Shown: piece by piece, positions 18,019-27,213 of the stretch | Layout: each line of letters opens with the position of its first letter | How positions within the stretch are numbered: the first letter of the stretch is position 1 | NCBI GenBank assembly: GCA_028285085.1 | Contig: JANQQI010000021.1 | Span: forward strand, 50,278-114,277 | Length of the DNA: 64,000 bases | Origin: Saprospiraceae bacterium | GTDB lineage: Bacteria; Bacteroidota; Bacteroidia; Chitinophagales; Saprospiraceae | Direction of reading: 5' to 3' | Position numbers and translations under genes: made by a program | Notes under the pieces: model-generated | The model's database searches: none | The model's input: only the letters and a program-made list of their open reading frames with translations | What the model was told of the DNA's origin: nothing

Positions 18019-19274
18019 TGCGAGGCCGCTTTATTTTTATATTGTCTGTCTTACTTTGGTGCATGAATGCACAATGGCTATCCGCTCAATCTCGACCCCA
18101 TCCTAATCCCTTGCCTGGACTGCTGAAAAAACACTGGCCTCAAACCGGGACCGTTATGCAAGCCGCAAAGGATTACGAGCTACAGATCATTTATACCCAA
18201 ATTGATCGTGATAGTCTGAACCAACCTCATTTTCAAACCTACGATCTATATACCAACGATAGCCTTTATTATTATCCTGCTAGTACGGTCAAGATGCCGG
18301 CAGCATTTTTGGCGTTGGAAAAGCTCAACCAATTACATATCCGTGATTTGGATCGGGATAGTCGCTTAGCTTTTCGCGCTGTCCGTCCACCGCAAACAGA
18401 AGTAGAAGTGGATAGCTCAGCCCCACAGGGATATCCAAGTATCGGGCACTATATCAAAAAGATATTTTTGGTCAGTGACAATGATGCCTTCAATCGACTC
18501 TACGAATTCCTTGGGCAGGCTGAGTTGAACCGCCGTTTGCACGACAAGGGGTATCAGCATTGCCGCATTATTCATCGTTTGGGCAGCGAAGGCGCCGCAT
18601 TTGGCCCCGAGGATAATCAATTCACCAATCCCGTGGCAGCTTATCGGGGGGCGGCGCAATTGTATTTTCAAGGCGAGGTGCACAGTGTAGCAGACTATGA
18701 TTTTGCCTTGCAGAATGAGCAAAAAGGAGTGGCCTACTTCAAGCAAGGCGAGCGGATTGAACAATCTTTTGATTTTAGTCGAAAGAACTATTGTGCTTTA
18801 CGAGATTTGCATGATATGCTTCAAGCGGTCATCTTTCCCGAGGCGGTAGCACTGGAACGTCGTTTTGATTTGAAGCCAGACGATTATCGTTGGTTGTATC
18901 GCTGGCTGTCGGGGCGCCCTAGGGCAAGTAATGTGCCTGCTTACGCCGAATTACCTGATGGCTACGTGAAATTTTTGATGTACGGCGGCGCTACTGAACG
19001 TATCCCGGAATCGATTCACGTCTTTAATAAAGTAGGATTTGCTTATGGCTATTTGACCGATGTGGCTTACATTATGGATACGGCAACTGGTGTGGAATTT
19101 ATGCTGGCGGCAACCATCCATGTCAATGCTAATCAAACCTACAATGACAATGTTTACGAATATGATAGCATTGGCTTACCTTTCTTGCGTAATCTGGGGC
19201 AAATTATCTACGAGCATGAGTTGACGCGCGAGCGTGCTTTTCGCCCCGATTTCAGTAAAATTCTTGGTAACTAG
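18018..19274 (+). CDS. Secreted serine hydrolase, class A beta-lactamase-like
   Basis: A 418-residue protein with a signal peptide ending near WLSAQ. The beta-lactamase fold motifs are S89-T-V-K92 (YYYPASTVKMPA) and S153-D-N (FLVSDNDAFNRLYE). The third motif is degenerate: KVG in VFNKVGFAYGY instead of KTG. It is longer than true class A enzymes (about 290), and no class A omega-loop Glu motif is obvious, so a carboxypeptidase or amidase-like role is as likely as drug resistance. It follows the M16 gene with a one-base overlap. Confidence 0.82.
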   Translation: MRGRFIFILSVLLWCMNAQWLSAQSRPHPNPLPGLLKKHWPQTGTVMQAAKDYELQIIYTQIDRDSLNQPHFQTYDLYTNDSLYYYPASTVKMPAAFLALEKLNQLHIRDLDRDSRLAFRAVRPPQTEVEVDSSAPQGYPSIGHYIKKIFLVSDNDAFNRLYEFLGQAELNRRLHDKGYQHCRIIHRLGSEGAAFGPEDNQFTNPVAAYRGAAQLYFQGEVHSVADYDFALQNEQKGVAYFKQGERIEQSFDFSRKNYCALRDLHDMLQAVIFPEAVALERRFDLKPDDYRWLYRWLSGRPRASNVPAYAELPDGYVKFLMYGGATERIPESIHVFNKVGFAYGYLTDVAYIMDTATGVEFMLAATIHVNANQTYNDNVYEYDSIGLPFLRNLGQIIYEHELTRERAFRPDFSKILGN

Positions 19275-19350
19275 ATTTTTAGCAATTATTTTAGAACAAG
19301 AATTTACATTCTGTAGACCACAAACTTTCTCAATTTTAAAATCGCCCTCC

Positions 19351-19608
19351 ATGCGTCATAGTCGAATTTGTCCTAAATGCCAGTCTTCTAACGTGATTGA
19401 AGTCGAAGGTTCCAGTATGAATCAACATCAACGTATCCCTCTCAATGTATGGAGTTTAAAAAATGCGGTGCTGGATCGCTATATCTGTGCCGATTGTGGT
19501 TATACGGAAGAGTATGTACAACTGACTTCATCCTTTCAAAAATGGGCGGATAAGAAATTAGTAGACCAACTACCGCGTCGCAGCAAAGACGATGATCACT
19601 TCGTTTAA
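19351..19608 (+). CDS. Small zinc-ribbon protein
   Basis: An 85-residue protein starting at the ATG at 19351 (MRHSRICPKCQSSNVIEVEG). Two CxxC knuckles, C-P-K-C and C-A-D-C (RYICADCGYTEEYVQL), are about 39 residues apart and should bind one zinc. The open frame extends upstream, but those residues are not protein-like. Function unknown; it lies 76 bp after the serine hydrolase on the same strand. Confidence 0.75.
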   Translation: MRHSRICPKCQSSNVIEVEGSSMNQHQRIPLNVWSLKNAVLDRYICADCGYTEEYVQLTSSFQKWADKKLVDQLPRRSKDDDHFV

Positions 19609-19673
19609 TCAAAAGACACTTTTGTAGCTCTAAGGATAATTTTGAAATGGCGTCTAAAAATTAAATTCTTTCA

Positions 19674-21509
19674 TTACTCTTCTTTTTCCAACGCATCATA
19701 AATAATTTGATGGATGCGCGGACGTACATTGAGCTCATAAATCAGCCGATTCTCACGGGTAGGATAAACGCGATTTGAAAAAAAGATATAGATCAAGTCA
19801 GATTGCGGATCGATCCACACGAAGGTGCCTGTATAACCCGAGTGGCCGAAGGAGTCGGAACTGGCAGATCTGGCCACGGAACTTTTTTCGGGGTCATATT
19901 CAATCAAAGGTTTATCAAAACCCAATCCACGTCGATTATCTTCATCACAATATTGACAACTTGTAAATTCCTTCAAACTAGCCTCCGCAATAAATCGCTC
20001 GCCCCCGTAAGTGCCTCCGTTAAGATACATCTGGGCGAGCTTAGCCAGATCATTGGCACTACCAAACAGGCCAGCATTTGCCGAAACCCCATCCATCATG
20101 GCAGCGCCTTCGTCGTGTACGTACCCGTGGATTTGTGTCATGCGGAAAAAGGTATCTCGTTCGGTTGGTACAATTCGACTGCGTTGGAAATACCGTAGTG
20201 GCTTATAAGTAATGGTGTGCGCACCAAGAGGCTGATAAAACGTAGCCTTGAGGTGCGTTTCAAAATCTGATGTGGTGAGATTAGCGACGATCTCCGGGAG
20301 CAAATAAAACGCTAGACCGGAATAGCGATATCCCCCCTCGGGATTGAGTGGTGATTTGCGAATCGCTTTGTAGATGCGCTTTTTGTATTTCCGGTGTAGG
20401 TATAGATCTTTAGCCACGTAGGTAGGAAAACGCTTAGAGGGTCGCTTTTTGAAGGTACGCCATTTAAAACGTCCATTTTTCTTAATGGTACTGCGCCAAT
20501 AGGGAATCCAGGGCTTGAGGCGCGCGTGATGGGCCAAAATTTTACGCCAAGCTAGGTCTGATTTATTCGAAGACTTGAATTTTGGAAAATAAGTCTTTAA
20601 AGGCGCATCTAGTTCAAACTGTCCCTGACCATGCAAGCGCATAATGGCGGGTAGAGCAGAGGTGATTTTGGTAACAGAGGCAAAGTCATAAATATCGCTG
20701 AGCTGCACCGCTTGTTGTTGAGCATAAGTATGGTGCCCCCAGGCTTCGTGAAAAACGACTTTGCCTTGATGGGCTATAAGGACCTGACAGCCCGGAAACG
20801 CTCCGGCGGCTATCGCCGCCTCTGCAATGGGGCCGATGCTGTCTTGCAATAATTGTGCATCCATGCCTACTGTCTCAGGGGGAGCATAGCCCAAGCGGGT
20901 CGCGGAACCGATGCGTTCACCACTGCCCGCGGGGAAGTCATCGGTCAAATCTTCGGATAATTTCTGTCCGCCGCTGAAGCCACCAAATACCAGTTGGGCA
21001 GCTAGAGATTCAGACCAATCACTACGGTCATCAATGTAGATCAGAGTCTTGGCAAGATGCAAGGGAAAACTCGTCTTCCGAAAATCTTCGGGACTTCCGA
21101 AGGCCAATACAATAGTACTGGGATCAGCGATAATGCTTTTCTGATGCAAGCGTATAAACAAATCTGCAACTACAATCTGATCCAAACGCAGGCTTAAAAT
21201 TGTGGTATTATAAGAGGAGGTATCAACGTCCTCGTATTGACGCGTTGAGGTATGACCGATGGGCAAATATTTATTGAGCGTATGGTGGAGCATACTATTT
21301 TCCTTAAAACCGTAGCTGCAATGGAGGATCCGCTTTTGAGCTAATTGTTGTAGAGGAACAATAGCCATTTCATTGCGCAATAAATAGATTTTTTCGGAAG
21401 CATAATGGTAGGTGCTATCCATCTCAGATGTCTGACCTTGGGCCATTAACATTTGCGTAAAAAATGTGACATAACAGAGAATTAATAATGTCTTTTTGTA
21501 GGAATACAT
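19674..21509 (-). CDS. GH3 C-terminal-like domain fused to a class C-type serine hydrolase
   Basis: A 611-residue secreted protein (signal peptide near residues 1-25, ending MLMAQ) starting at the ATG at 21509; a GTG lies just before. Residues about 35-205 resemble the C-terminal alpha/beta domain of GH3 enzymes. The beta-lactamase/transpeptidase domain runs from about 210, with S278-V-T-K281 (DFASVTKITSALP) and the late HSGYTGT motif (KTG-like; S-G-Y-T-G). Full-length Bacteroidota fusions of this type carry a GH3 catalytic barrel before these two parts; here it is absent, with no sign of frameshift upstream. The likely role is hydrolysis of a peptidoglycan-derived or D-amino ester substrate (inference). 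Confidence 0.85.
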   Translation of the reverse strand: MYSYKKTLLILCYVTFFTQMLMAQGQTSEMDSTYHYASEKIYLLRNEMAIVPLQQLAQKRILHCSYGFKENSMLHHTLNKYLPIGHTSTRQYEDVDTSSYNTTILSLRLDQIVVADLFIRLHQKSIIADPSTIVLAFGSPEDFRKTSFPLHLAKTLIYIDDRSDWSESLAAQLVFGGFSGGQKLSEDLTDDFPAGSGERIGSATRLGYAPPETVGMDAQLLQDSIGPIAEAAIAAGAFPGCQVLIAHQGKVVFHEAWGHHTYAQQQAVQLSDIYDFASVTKITSALPAIMRLHGQGQFELDAPLKTYFPKFKSSNKSDLAWRKILAHHARLKPWIPYWRSTIKKNGRFKWRTFKKRPSKRFPTYVAKDLYLHRKYKKRIYKAIRKSPLNPEGGYRYSGLAFYLLPEIVANLTTSDFETHLKATFYQPLGAHTITYKPLRYFQRSRIVPTERDTFFRMTQIHGYVHDEGAAMMDGVSANAGLFGSANDLAKLAQMYLNGGTYGGERFIAEASLKEFTSCQYCDEDNRRGLGFDKPLIEYDPEKSSVARSASSDSFGHSGYTGTFVWIDPQSDLIYIFFSNRVYPTRENRLIYELNVRPRIHQIIYDALEKEE

Positions 21510-21595
21510 CACAAAAAAGATTTATTTGAGGTCAAGAGAGCTACTTCGACGTTTCTGACGATTTCAAATTTTGCAACTAACTACGCAACGGATAC

Positions 21596-22960
21596 ATGAC
21601 GCCTAACCCGAGTGATCGGGAACGGAGCGCAACCAGACCTGTCATCTATTCAGGATTACTGATTGCCCTGTTCCTGTTATCTGCCTGTGGCTCCGCCCGG
21701 CAGGCAAAGATAGATAAACGGCCTGCTTATCAAGTGGCCTTCGAAAATTCTACAATCTTTAGCAAAAGTCTGAGTGGCTTTGTACTCTATGATCCTTCGA
21801 CCAAAAAAATAATGTACGATCAGTTGGGGCACAAGTACTTCACCCCGGCTTCGAATACAAAAATTCTTACCCTTTATACGGCTTTACAAATTCTACCGGA
21901 TTCGATTCCTGCTTTACACTTCGTAGAAAACGGGGATTCACTGATTTTTTGGGGAACCGGCGATCCTACTTTTTTACACCCTTATCTTGCGGAAGAACCG
22001 ACAGTTTTTAATTTTTTAAAACAAACCACTAAAACCCTTTATTTCTACAACGGTCATTTTACCGATACGCATTACGGTCCCGGTTGGGCCTGGGAAGATT
22101 ATAATTATGCCTTTCAAGCCGAAAAATCGGGCCTTCCAATTTATGGAAATGTGGTGACTTTTCGAAAAGCTGCTCAATCCTCAGAGATAAAAGCTGAGCC
22201 AATGCATTTTCAATCGTCATTAAAAGTTGATCCCAAGCGTTCACCCTACAGTATTGTGCGAGCACCTTATGCGAATGAGTACTGGCATTCTCCTGATCCT
22301 ACTGAGGAAGCCTTGGAAAGAGAACGCCCCTTCATGGTGTCAGATAGCTTGCTGGTTCAATTGTTAAGCGATACCCTTGCTCGGGACGTGCAAATTTACC
22401 CCCATGCTTTGTCCGATATGACTCAGAAGCAAACACTTTATCATCATTGGCAGGATTCGCTGTTTCGTCTCATGATGCAGGACAGCGATAATTTTGTTTC
22501 GGAGCAATTGCTGTTACTATGCAGTGATGTCTTATTCGACAGCCTGGAGACGCAACGCGTTATAAAACACGCTCAGGATAGCCTCTTTGCCGATTTGCAC
22601 CATCCTCCCATTTGGGATGATGCCTCTGGCTTGTCTCGCTACAATCTCGTTACACCGCATACGTTGATCAATATTTTGGAGCGTTTGTACCATCAATTGC
22701 CCGCCGAGCGTTGGCAAGCGATTTTTCCGGCTGGCGGAGAGTCGGGAACGATCAGGAACTGGTACGCCAATGAGGAAGCTCCCTACGTTTATGCCAAGAC
22801 CGGAACACTACGTAATAATCATTGTCTTAGCGGCTATTTGCGTACCATTCGAGGCCGCTGGCTTATCTTTAGTTTTATGCATAATCATTTTCCTGGCCAA
22901 ACAGATTTGTATAAACAAGAGATGGAGAAAATTTTACGATTGATTTATTTGAATTATTAG
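21596..22960 (+). CDS. dacB: D-alanyl-D-alanine carboxypeptidase, PBP4/S13 family (lipoprotein)
   Basis: A 454-residue penicillin-binding protein. Motifs: S86-N-T-K89 (FTPASNTKILTLYTAL), SDN (MMQDSDNFVSEQLLLL) and KTG (YAKTGTLRNNHCLSGYL). The N-terminus has a lipoprotein signal with lipobox LLSAC (Cys31), so it should be anchored in a membrane with its active site outside the cytoplasm. It trims or cleaves peptidoglycan peptides. Divergent from the GH3C/beta-lactamase gene, 86 bp away. Confidence 0.9.
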   Translation: MTPNPSDRERSATRPVIYSGLLIALFLLSACGSARQAKIDKRPAYQVAFENSTIFSKSLSGFVLYDPSTKKIMYDQLGHKYFTPASNTKILTLYTALQILPDSIPALHFVENGDSLIFWGTGDPTFLHPYLAEEPTVFNFLKQTTKTLYFYNGHFTDTHYGPGWAWEDYNYAFQAEKSGLPIYGNVVTFRKAAQSSEIKAEPMHFQSSLKVDPKRSPYSIVRAPYANEYWHSPDPTEEALERERPFMVSDSLLVQLLSDTLARDVQIYPHALSDMTQKQTLYHHWQDSLFRLMMQDSDNFVSEQLLLLCSDVLFDSLETQRVIKHAQDSLFADLHHPPIWDDASGLSRYNLVTPHTLINILERLYHQLPAERWQAIFPAGGESGTIRNWYANEEAPYVYAKTGTLRNNHCLSGYLRTIRGRWLIFSFMHNHFPGQTDLYKQEMEKILRLIYLNY

Positions 22961-23419
22961 AACGGGGGTATAAACTTTTGGGAATAGACTCTCGCTCGAA
23001 TGCAGTGTAATTTGCATTTATTGGTAGAGGAATTATGAGTTAAAAGAGCCAGGCGATTGAAAGAAATTTGAAGTTGAGGCAGAGTTTTGGGCTTTGTGGG
23101 AGGGACCCAACCCAGGCCGCCACCACCTCGATCCAAATTCTGAACCGAGTATTTTTATACAGTTCCCCCAGTCTTTCCCAGGGTATTTTCAGAGAAAAGT
23201 AAGTCTTGCAGTTGTAATTGGCCATTACGCTTGCGCGTCAGGAAGAAATCAGTCTGTCTTATTTAAAAGCAAACAAGAGTGGTTTTGAATTCCTTCACTA
23301 TCTATAGATTCCGGAAACGGGCAATTTCCATAAATCAAGTCAAAAAACTGATGGGTTTGTCGGATTTCCGTCGTTGTGTTTGGCCTTTCGACCTCTTTTC
23401 TTTAAAAATTATTAATGAT
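22961..23419. other. Intergenic region with a dispersed repeat copy
   Basis: About 460 bp between convergent dacB and araC genes. It contains repeat copy B (23089-23334). A 64-codon frame inside the repeat (TTG at 23094) has no recognisable domain and is not called as a gene. Confidence 0.6.
23089..23334 (+). repeat. Dispersed intergenic repeat, copy B
   Basis: The plus-strand counterpart of 16154-16334. It begins GGGCTTTG, shares the exact 17-mer ACTATCTATAGATTCCG (23297-23313; its complement lies at 16174-16190) and ends TTCCATAAA. It is about 65 bp longer than copy A, the extra bases lying around 23200-23275. The same reading frame (beginning ALxEG) stays open in the first part of both copies. 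Confidence 0.65.
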
Positions 23420-24346
23420 TTATGATTCCTGCCGTCGAAATTGCGTCGGGGTAAGCTGTGCGTGTTGGCGGAAAAAACGATTGAAGTATGAAATATGGGT
23501 GAATCCTAAACGGTCGGCTACTTCGGCAATACGTAGATCTGTGTGCATTAGATAACTCTTAGCCTCCAGCATGGTTTTCTGTTGGATATAGGAAGACGCT
23601 GTCGCTCCCGTCAACTTTTTTATCACTGTATTCAAATAACTGGCATTGAGGTGCAACTCCTCGGCAAAGGTACTGACACTTGGCGTTGGTAAGTGCTGCC
23701 CGCTGGCCAAGCGCACAAAATATTGATCGAGGGCTCGCCGAAAGGCGTTGAATAGGCGCCTTTGCTGCTGTTGTTGGCCGGATTGCTGCTCAACTTGTCG
23801 GTGGTAACTTCGGCGTAGCAGAATCATATATTGGTAGAGCAGGTGCCGAATCATGGACCACTTATCGGGAAAACTGCCATTGATCTCTTGGAGCATTTGT
23901 TCCGCCAGCGGAATGATTTGCTGGGCCTCGGCGGCCGTGAATGTAATTAAATCTTCAGCTTCGTGATGGAAAAATGGAAATTGCTCGGTGAATTGCATCT
24001 GCAAGGGATCAAGGCCCGCAAATTCAGCGGTGAAGCAAATTAGGTAGCCATGAACTTTCTGATGCGAAGTCCAGCTTTCTAGCTTGCCCGGATAAGCAAA
24101 ATAAAGACTGTTCTCCTGGCTTTTTAAAACCTGATCCCCTAAATAAAAATCGACGCCGCCGGAGGTGAAAAGCACCAAACGGAAGAAGTTACAACGAAAA
24201 AGAGGCATGTGGGCTAACTTCGTCGTCGGCTGTTCTTCGATCCGCATAATTGAAAACTGATCGGATTGGGCGGAGCCAATGCGCAGCATGGCGTAAAAGT
24301 CCGAGATTTTTTGCAGAAATGGGATATGCAGCGCAGTAGACGTCAT
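23420..24346 (-). CDS. AraC family transcriptional regulator
   Basis: A 308-residue regulator with an N-terminal cupin-type sensing domain (FRLVLFTSGGVDFYLGDQVL, then LYFAYPGKLESW). The C-terminal AraC domain covers about 205-305: HTH1 around TFAEELHLNASYLNTVIKKL and HTH2 around IAEVADRLGFTHISYFNRFF, ending LTPTQFRRQE. It lies 93 bp downstream of the nitroreductase gene on the same strand and may share its transcript. Same class as the gene at 27214, which shares the YFxNPGxL-like sensing motif. Confidence 0.92.
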   Translation of the reverse strand: MTSTALHIPFLQKISDFYAMLRIGSAQSDQFSIMRIEEQPTTKLAHMPLFRCNFFRLVLFTSGGVDFYLGDQVLKSQENSLYFAYPGKLESWTSHQKVHGYLICFTAEFAGLDPLQMQFTEQFPFFHHEAEDLITFTAAEAQQIIPLAEQMLQEINGSFPDKWSMIRHLLYQYMILLRRSYHRQVEQQSGQQQQQRRLFNAFRRALDQYFVRLASGQHLPTPSVSTFAEELHLNASYLNTVIKKLTGATASSYIQQKTMLEAKSYLMHTDLRIAEVADRLGFTHISYFNRFFRQHAQLTPTQFRRQES

Positions 24347-24439
24347 GTCTTAAAGATAGAAAGGATCGACGGCTTATGAAACAGCGGTTGAACCAAGCCA
24401 ATGATTCAACCGCCATTTTAATGTCTAGACTGTGAATTA

Positions 24440-25030
24440 CTAGTCCTGTGGTTGCTGCATAAATCGTGTAACAAATTCCTCTTGTCGCATTCGATCTTTC
24501 TTGGGCTGCTCCAGCGCGCGGAATTTTTCCGGTAATTGTTCCGGGTAGCCTTTATAGCCCACGGCGAGCATAGCCACCGGATCAAAATCTTCGTTGATAT
24601 TAAATAATTCTCGTGCTTTTTGTTGATCAAAGCCACCCATTTGATGGACATGCAATCCCATGGAAGTAGCTTGTGTTGTCAACGCATAATTAGCTGCTCC
24701 CAAATCATAATAAGCGTGTCGATTTATACCTTCTTTTCCATCAAAGCCCATTTTGGCCAAGGCCAAAATCAACATGCCAGCGTGCTTGGCCCACAATTGA
24801 TTGGCCGGAAATAAACATTCCAGCAATGGTTTAAACGCATCGGACGATTGATTCAGGGCATAAATGTAGCGCCAAGGCTGCGCGTTGTAGCTCGATGGCG
24901 CCCAGCGCGCCGCTTCGAACAAACTGCGGACTTGATGGGTTTCAAGTTCACGGGGCTGAAAAGCTCGTGGGCTCCAGCGCTGATCAATGAGCTCGTGTAC
25001 AGGGTATTCTAATTGCTTACTAGTATTCAT
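24440..25030 (-). CDS. Nitroreductase family protein
   Basis: A 196-residue FMN-dependent oxidoreductase starting at the ATG at 25030 (MNTSKQLEYPVHELIDQRWS). The flavin-binding elements are RWSPRAFQ near the start and EAARWAPSSYNAQPWRYIY. The substrate side includes HAYYDLGAANYALTTQATSM, and the tail AMLAVGYKGYPEQLPEKFRA is typical. It would reduce quinones or nitro-compounds with NAD(P)H. It lies 78 bp downstream of the pirin gene. The two co-occur widely as oxidative or electrophile stress genes. Confidence 0.92.
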   Translation of the reverse strand: MNTSKQLEYPVHELIDQRWSPRAFQPRELETHQVRSLFEAARWAPSSYNAQPWRYIYALNQSSDAFKPLLECLFPANQLWAKHAGMLILALAKMGFDGKEGINRHAYYDLGAANYALTTQATSMGLHVHQMGGFDQQKARELFNINEDFDPVAMLAVGYKGYPEQLPEKFRALEQPKKDRMRQEEFVTRFMQQPQD

Positions 25031-25108
25031 TTTATAATTGTAATTGTCTTTCGAAAAAATAGGGGCGTCAGCTAGGGAAAGCGAGCGCCCCATATGCGTT
25101 TTGCCATT

Positions 25109-25987
25109 TTAGTTCATACCCATTGGGACATCCATCAGCAACACGCGTGCGTTGTCGCTAGCTTGGATATTGATCGCATCTGCATCCCAAATCCCGAAGC
25201 CATCACGGCGTCCGAGGCTTTGCCCTTCGATGGTAACTTCGCCTTCTAAGACAAAAGCGTAGACACCATTGCCGTTGCGTTTGATGCGGTAGTTCTCTTG
25301 ATCGCCTTTATTAAAAGTGCCGATGTGGAACCAAGCATCCTGATGCACCCATACTCCGGCATCGTCTGGATTAGGCGATAAGACTTGCTGGATCTTACTA
25401 TTCTTGGCATTTTCCAGAGTGATTTGATCGTAGCGTGGTGTTACACCTTTCTTTTTTGGAAACATCCAAATCTGAAGGAAACGCACGTCGCGATCTTTAT
25501 TTTTGTTGTACTCACTGTGAAAGACGCCGGTTCCGGCGCTCATCACTTGTACATCGCCCGAGCGAATGATGGCGGCATTGCCCATGCTGTCTTTGTGTTC
25601 CAGGTCACCTTCCAGGGGAATGGAAATAATTTCCATGTTGTCGTGAGGATGTGTACCGAAACCGCGACCAGGTGCCACGACATCGTCGTTTAAGACCCGA
25701 AGCACTCCAAAGTGCATGCGCTCGGGATTGTAGTAGTTCGCAAAACTAAAAGTATGATGTGAATCTAACCAGCCGTGGTTGGCGTGCCCACGGGTGTCGG
25801 CTTTATGCAATACTGTTTTCATTGTTCTAACTTCTTTATTTGGTAAATGATTGAATCCCACTTGCTCCATGAGCCTGTCGTAGGTTGACTTCTCGGTTTT
25901 ATCCGTTTCGGCCTGCAGCCCTTTCGCTCCAAGTGTCAAGCCTGCAGCTCCAAGCAGTGATTTTTTTAAAAAGTTTTTTCTATCCAT
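25109..25987 (-). CDS. Pirin family protein with a Tat-like leader
   Basis: A 292-residue bicupin. Pirin metal ligands are present: HPH in GFGTHPHDNMEIIS and His-x-Glu in GTGVFHSEYN. The core begins at residue 56 (MKTVLHKADTRGHANHGWLD), where most pirins start. The first 55 residues form an extra leader (MDRKNFLKKSLLGAAGLTLG) that looks like an export signal but has Arg-Lys rather than twin Arg. An internal ATG at 25820-25822 would give a leaderless cytoplasmic pirin. Pirins oxidise flavonols such as quercetin or sense redox state. First gene of a likely pirin-nitroreductase unit. Confidence 0.9.
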   Translation of the reverse strand: MDRKNFLKKSLLGAAGLTLGAKGLQAETDKTEKSTYDRLMEQVGFNHLPNKEVRTMKTVLHKADTRGHANHGWLDSHHTFSFANYYNPERMHFGVLRVLNDDVVAPGRGFGTHPHDNMEIISIPLEGDLEHKDSMGNAAIIRSGDVQVMSAGTGVFHSEYNKNKDRDVRFLQIWMFPKKKGVTPRYDQITLENAKNSKIQQVLSPNPDDAGVWVHQDAWFHIGTFNKGDQENYRIKRNGNGVYAFVLEGEVTIEGQSLGRRDGFGIWDADAINIQASDNARVLLMDVPMGMN

Positions 25988-26160
25988 GATGTCTTCAGTA
26001 TTTAGGTGTTGATTACGTATACAAAGATGCCGGGAAAAGATAGGAGAGGGGATAGGAAAATGGAAGATGGATATGTGAAAATCGGAAAAGAGGGTCTAGT
26101 ACCCGCTTTTTGAGAGATGATTGGATAGTACTGAATTCAAAATCTCGGCCTACTCTTAAG

Positions 26161-26180
26161 AGAATAGAGAATAGAGAATA
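26161..26180. repeat. Short 7-bp tandem repeat
   Basis: AGAATAG is repeated 2.9 times between the pirin gene and the next AraC gene. It is a small microsatellite-like run with no clear regulatory position. Confidence 0.5.
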
Positions 26181-26240
26181 ATGGAGACATGAAATATCGT
26201 TTGAAAATAAGGTGTAGGATTTTCAAAAATGCAACACGCC

Positions 26241-27101
26241 CTACTTCCCCCGAAAAGCCGAAGGTGACACCCCTGTATTTTTTTTAAAAAAACTACTGAA
26301 GTATAAAGGATCATCAAATCCCAAATCGTAAGCAATTTCTTTTACGCTTTTATCTGAGTATTTCAAATCGCGCTTGGCCTTTAGACTAATCTTCTCTTGT
26401 ATGACTTCCTTGGCAGTTTGCCCAAGTAATGATTTTACTACTTGATTCAAATAACGGGAGGTGATATGCATTTGCTCGGCGTAATCGCCCACTTTATGCC
26501 AAAGGTGTATATTGGCTTCCACCAATTGTTTGAATTGCTTAAGAATTTGCTTGCCGCCATGCTGGTCTTCTAAATCCGAGGGGCGTTCCATACATTGACT
26601 CTCGACGTAGATGAGAAAGAGCTTAAGATAAGCACTCAAGGCAGCAATGCGATAGGTCATTTGCGATTCAAATACAGTCTCCATTTGCTCCATCAAAGTG
26701 GATAGCTCCGCGGCCGTTTCCTCGCTTAGGAAAATCGGCGGCCGCTCGTTGAAGTTATTGAACAGGTTAATCTGAGCAATGAAATCTTCGCTAATGTGAT
26801 TGTGCTGCAAAAAGGATTTTGAAAACGTAATGACCCAACCCTGGGGCATGCCTTTGGGTGAGACCTGATGCACTTGCCCTGGACTTACGAAAAAGACAGC
26901 GCCCGGTGCCAGTTCATAAGTATTAAAATCAATCGTGTGCTGTCCGGTACCGTCCTTGACCCAAATCACGGTATAGTAATCGTGGCGGTGCGGTGTATCT
27001 ACTTCGCCTTGAGTTTGCTCGTGGATGTTTTCCATGCGCTTGACATTGAGCGCGTAGGTCGTACCTAGATCGTCGAGGGTGTAGAGGTCGATGTGGGCCA
27101 T
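26241..27101 (-). CDS. AraC family transcriptional regulator with cupin sensing domain
   Basis: A 286-residue regulator. The N-terminal cupin is clear (TPHRHDYYTVIWVKDGTGQH, then GAVFFVSPGQVHQV), a typical small-ligand pocket with His residues. The C-terminal AraC domain covers about 185-286: HTH1 YAEQMHITSRYLNQVVKSLL and HTH2 KEIAYDLGFDDPLYFSSFFK, ending SPSAFRGK. Divergently transcribed from another AraC gene at 27214; the 112-bp gap carries an inverted repeat 20 bp before its start codon. Confidence 0.93.
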   Translation of the reverse strand: MAHIDLYTLDDLGTTYALNVKRMENIHEQTQGEVDTPHRHDYYTVIWVKDGTGQHTIDFNTYELAPGAVFFVSPGQVHQVSPKGMPQGWVITFSKSFLQHNHISEDFIAQINLFNNFNERPPIFLSEETAAELSTLMEQMETVFESQMTYRIAALSAYLKLFLIYVESQCMERPSDLEDQHGGKQILKQFKQLVEANIHLWHKVGDYAEQMHITSRYLNQVVKSLLGQTAKEVIQEKISLKAKRDLKYSDKSVKEIAYDLGFDDPLYFSSFFKKNTGVSPSAFRGK

Positions 27102-27120
27102 GTGCAGTGATTTTGGCTAA

Positions 27121-27138
27121 ATATACAATTTTGTATAT
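27121..27138. promoter_or_regulatory. Inverted repeat between divergent AraC genes
   Basis: ATATACAA (27121-27128), TT, TTGTATAT (27131-27138): 8-bp perfect arms. A further TTGTATAC follows at 27147-27154. It is placed to control one or both divergent AraC genes. The same octamer, as GTATACAA, recurs at 26017-26024, about 30 bp before the pirin start. TTTG is also part of Bacteroidota -7 boxes, so some of the similarity may be promoter rather than operator. Confidence 0.5.
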
Positions 27139-27213
27139 ATGCAAATTTGTATACGGATTTTGTTTTTCAAAACAATGCCCTGCCTCTTGGCGCCATTTCA
27201 CTATCTTTAATGC

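Noticed and set aside
18018..19274. True class A beta-lactamase
   Set aside because: SxxK and SDN are present, but KTG is replaced by KVG and the protein is too long. A resistance function is not supported.
23094..23288. 64-codon frame between dacB and araC
   Set aside because: It lies within the dispersed repeat and has no domain; noted in the repeat finding but not called as a gene.
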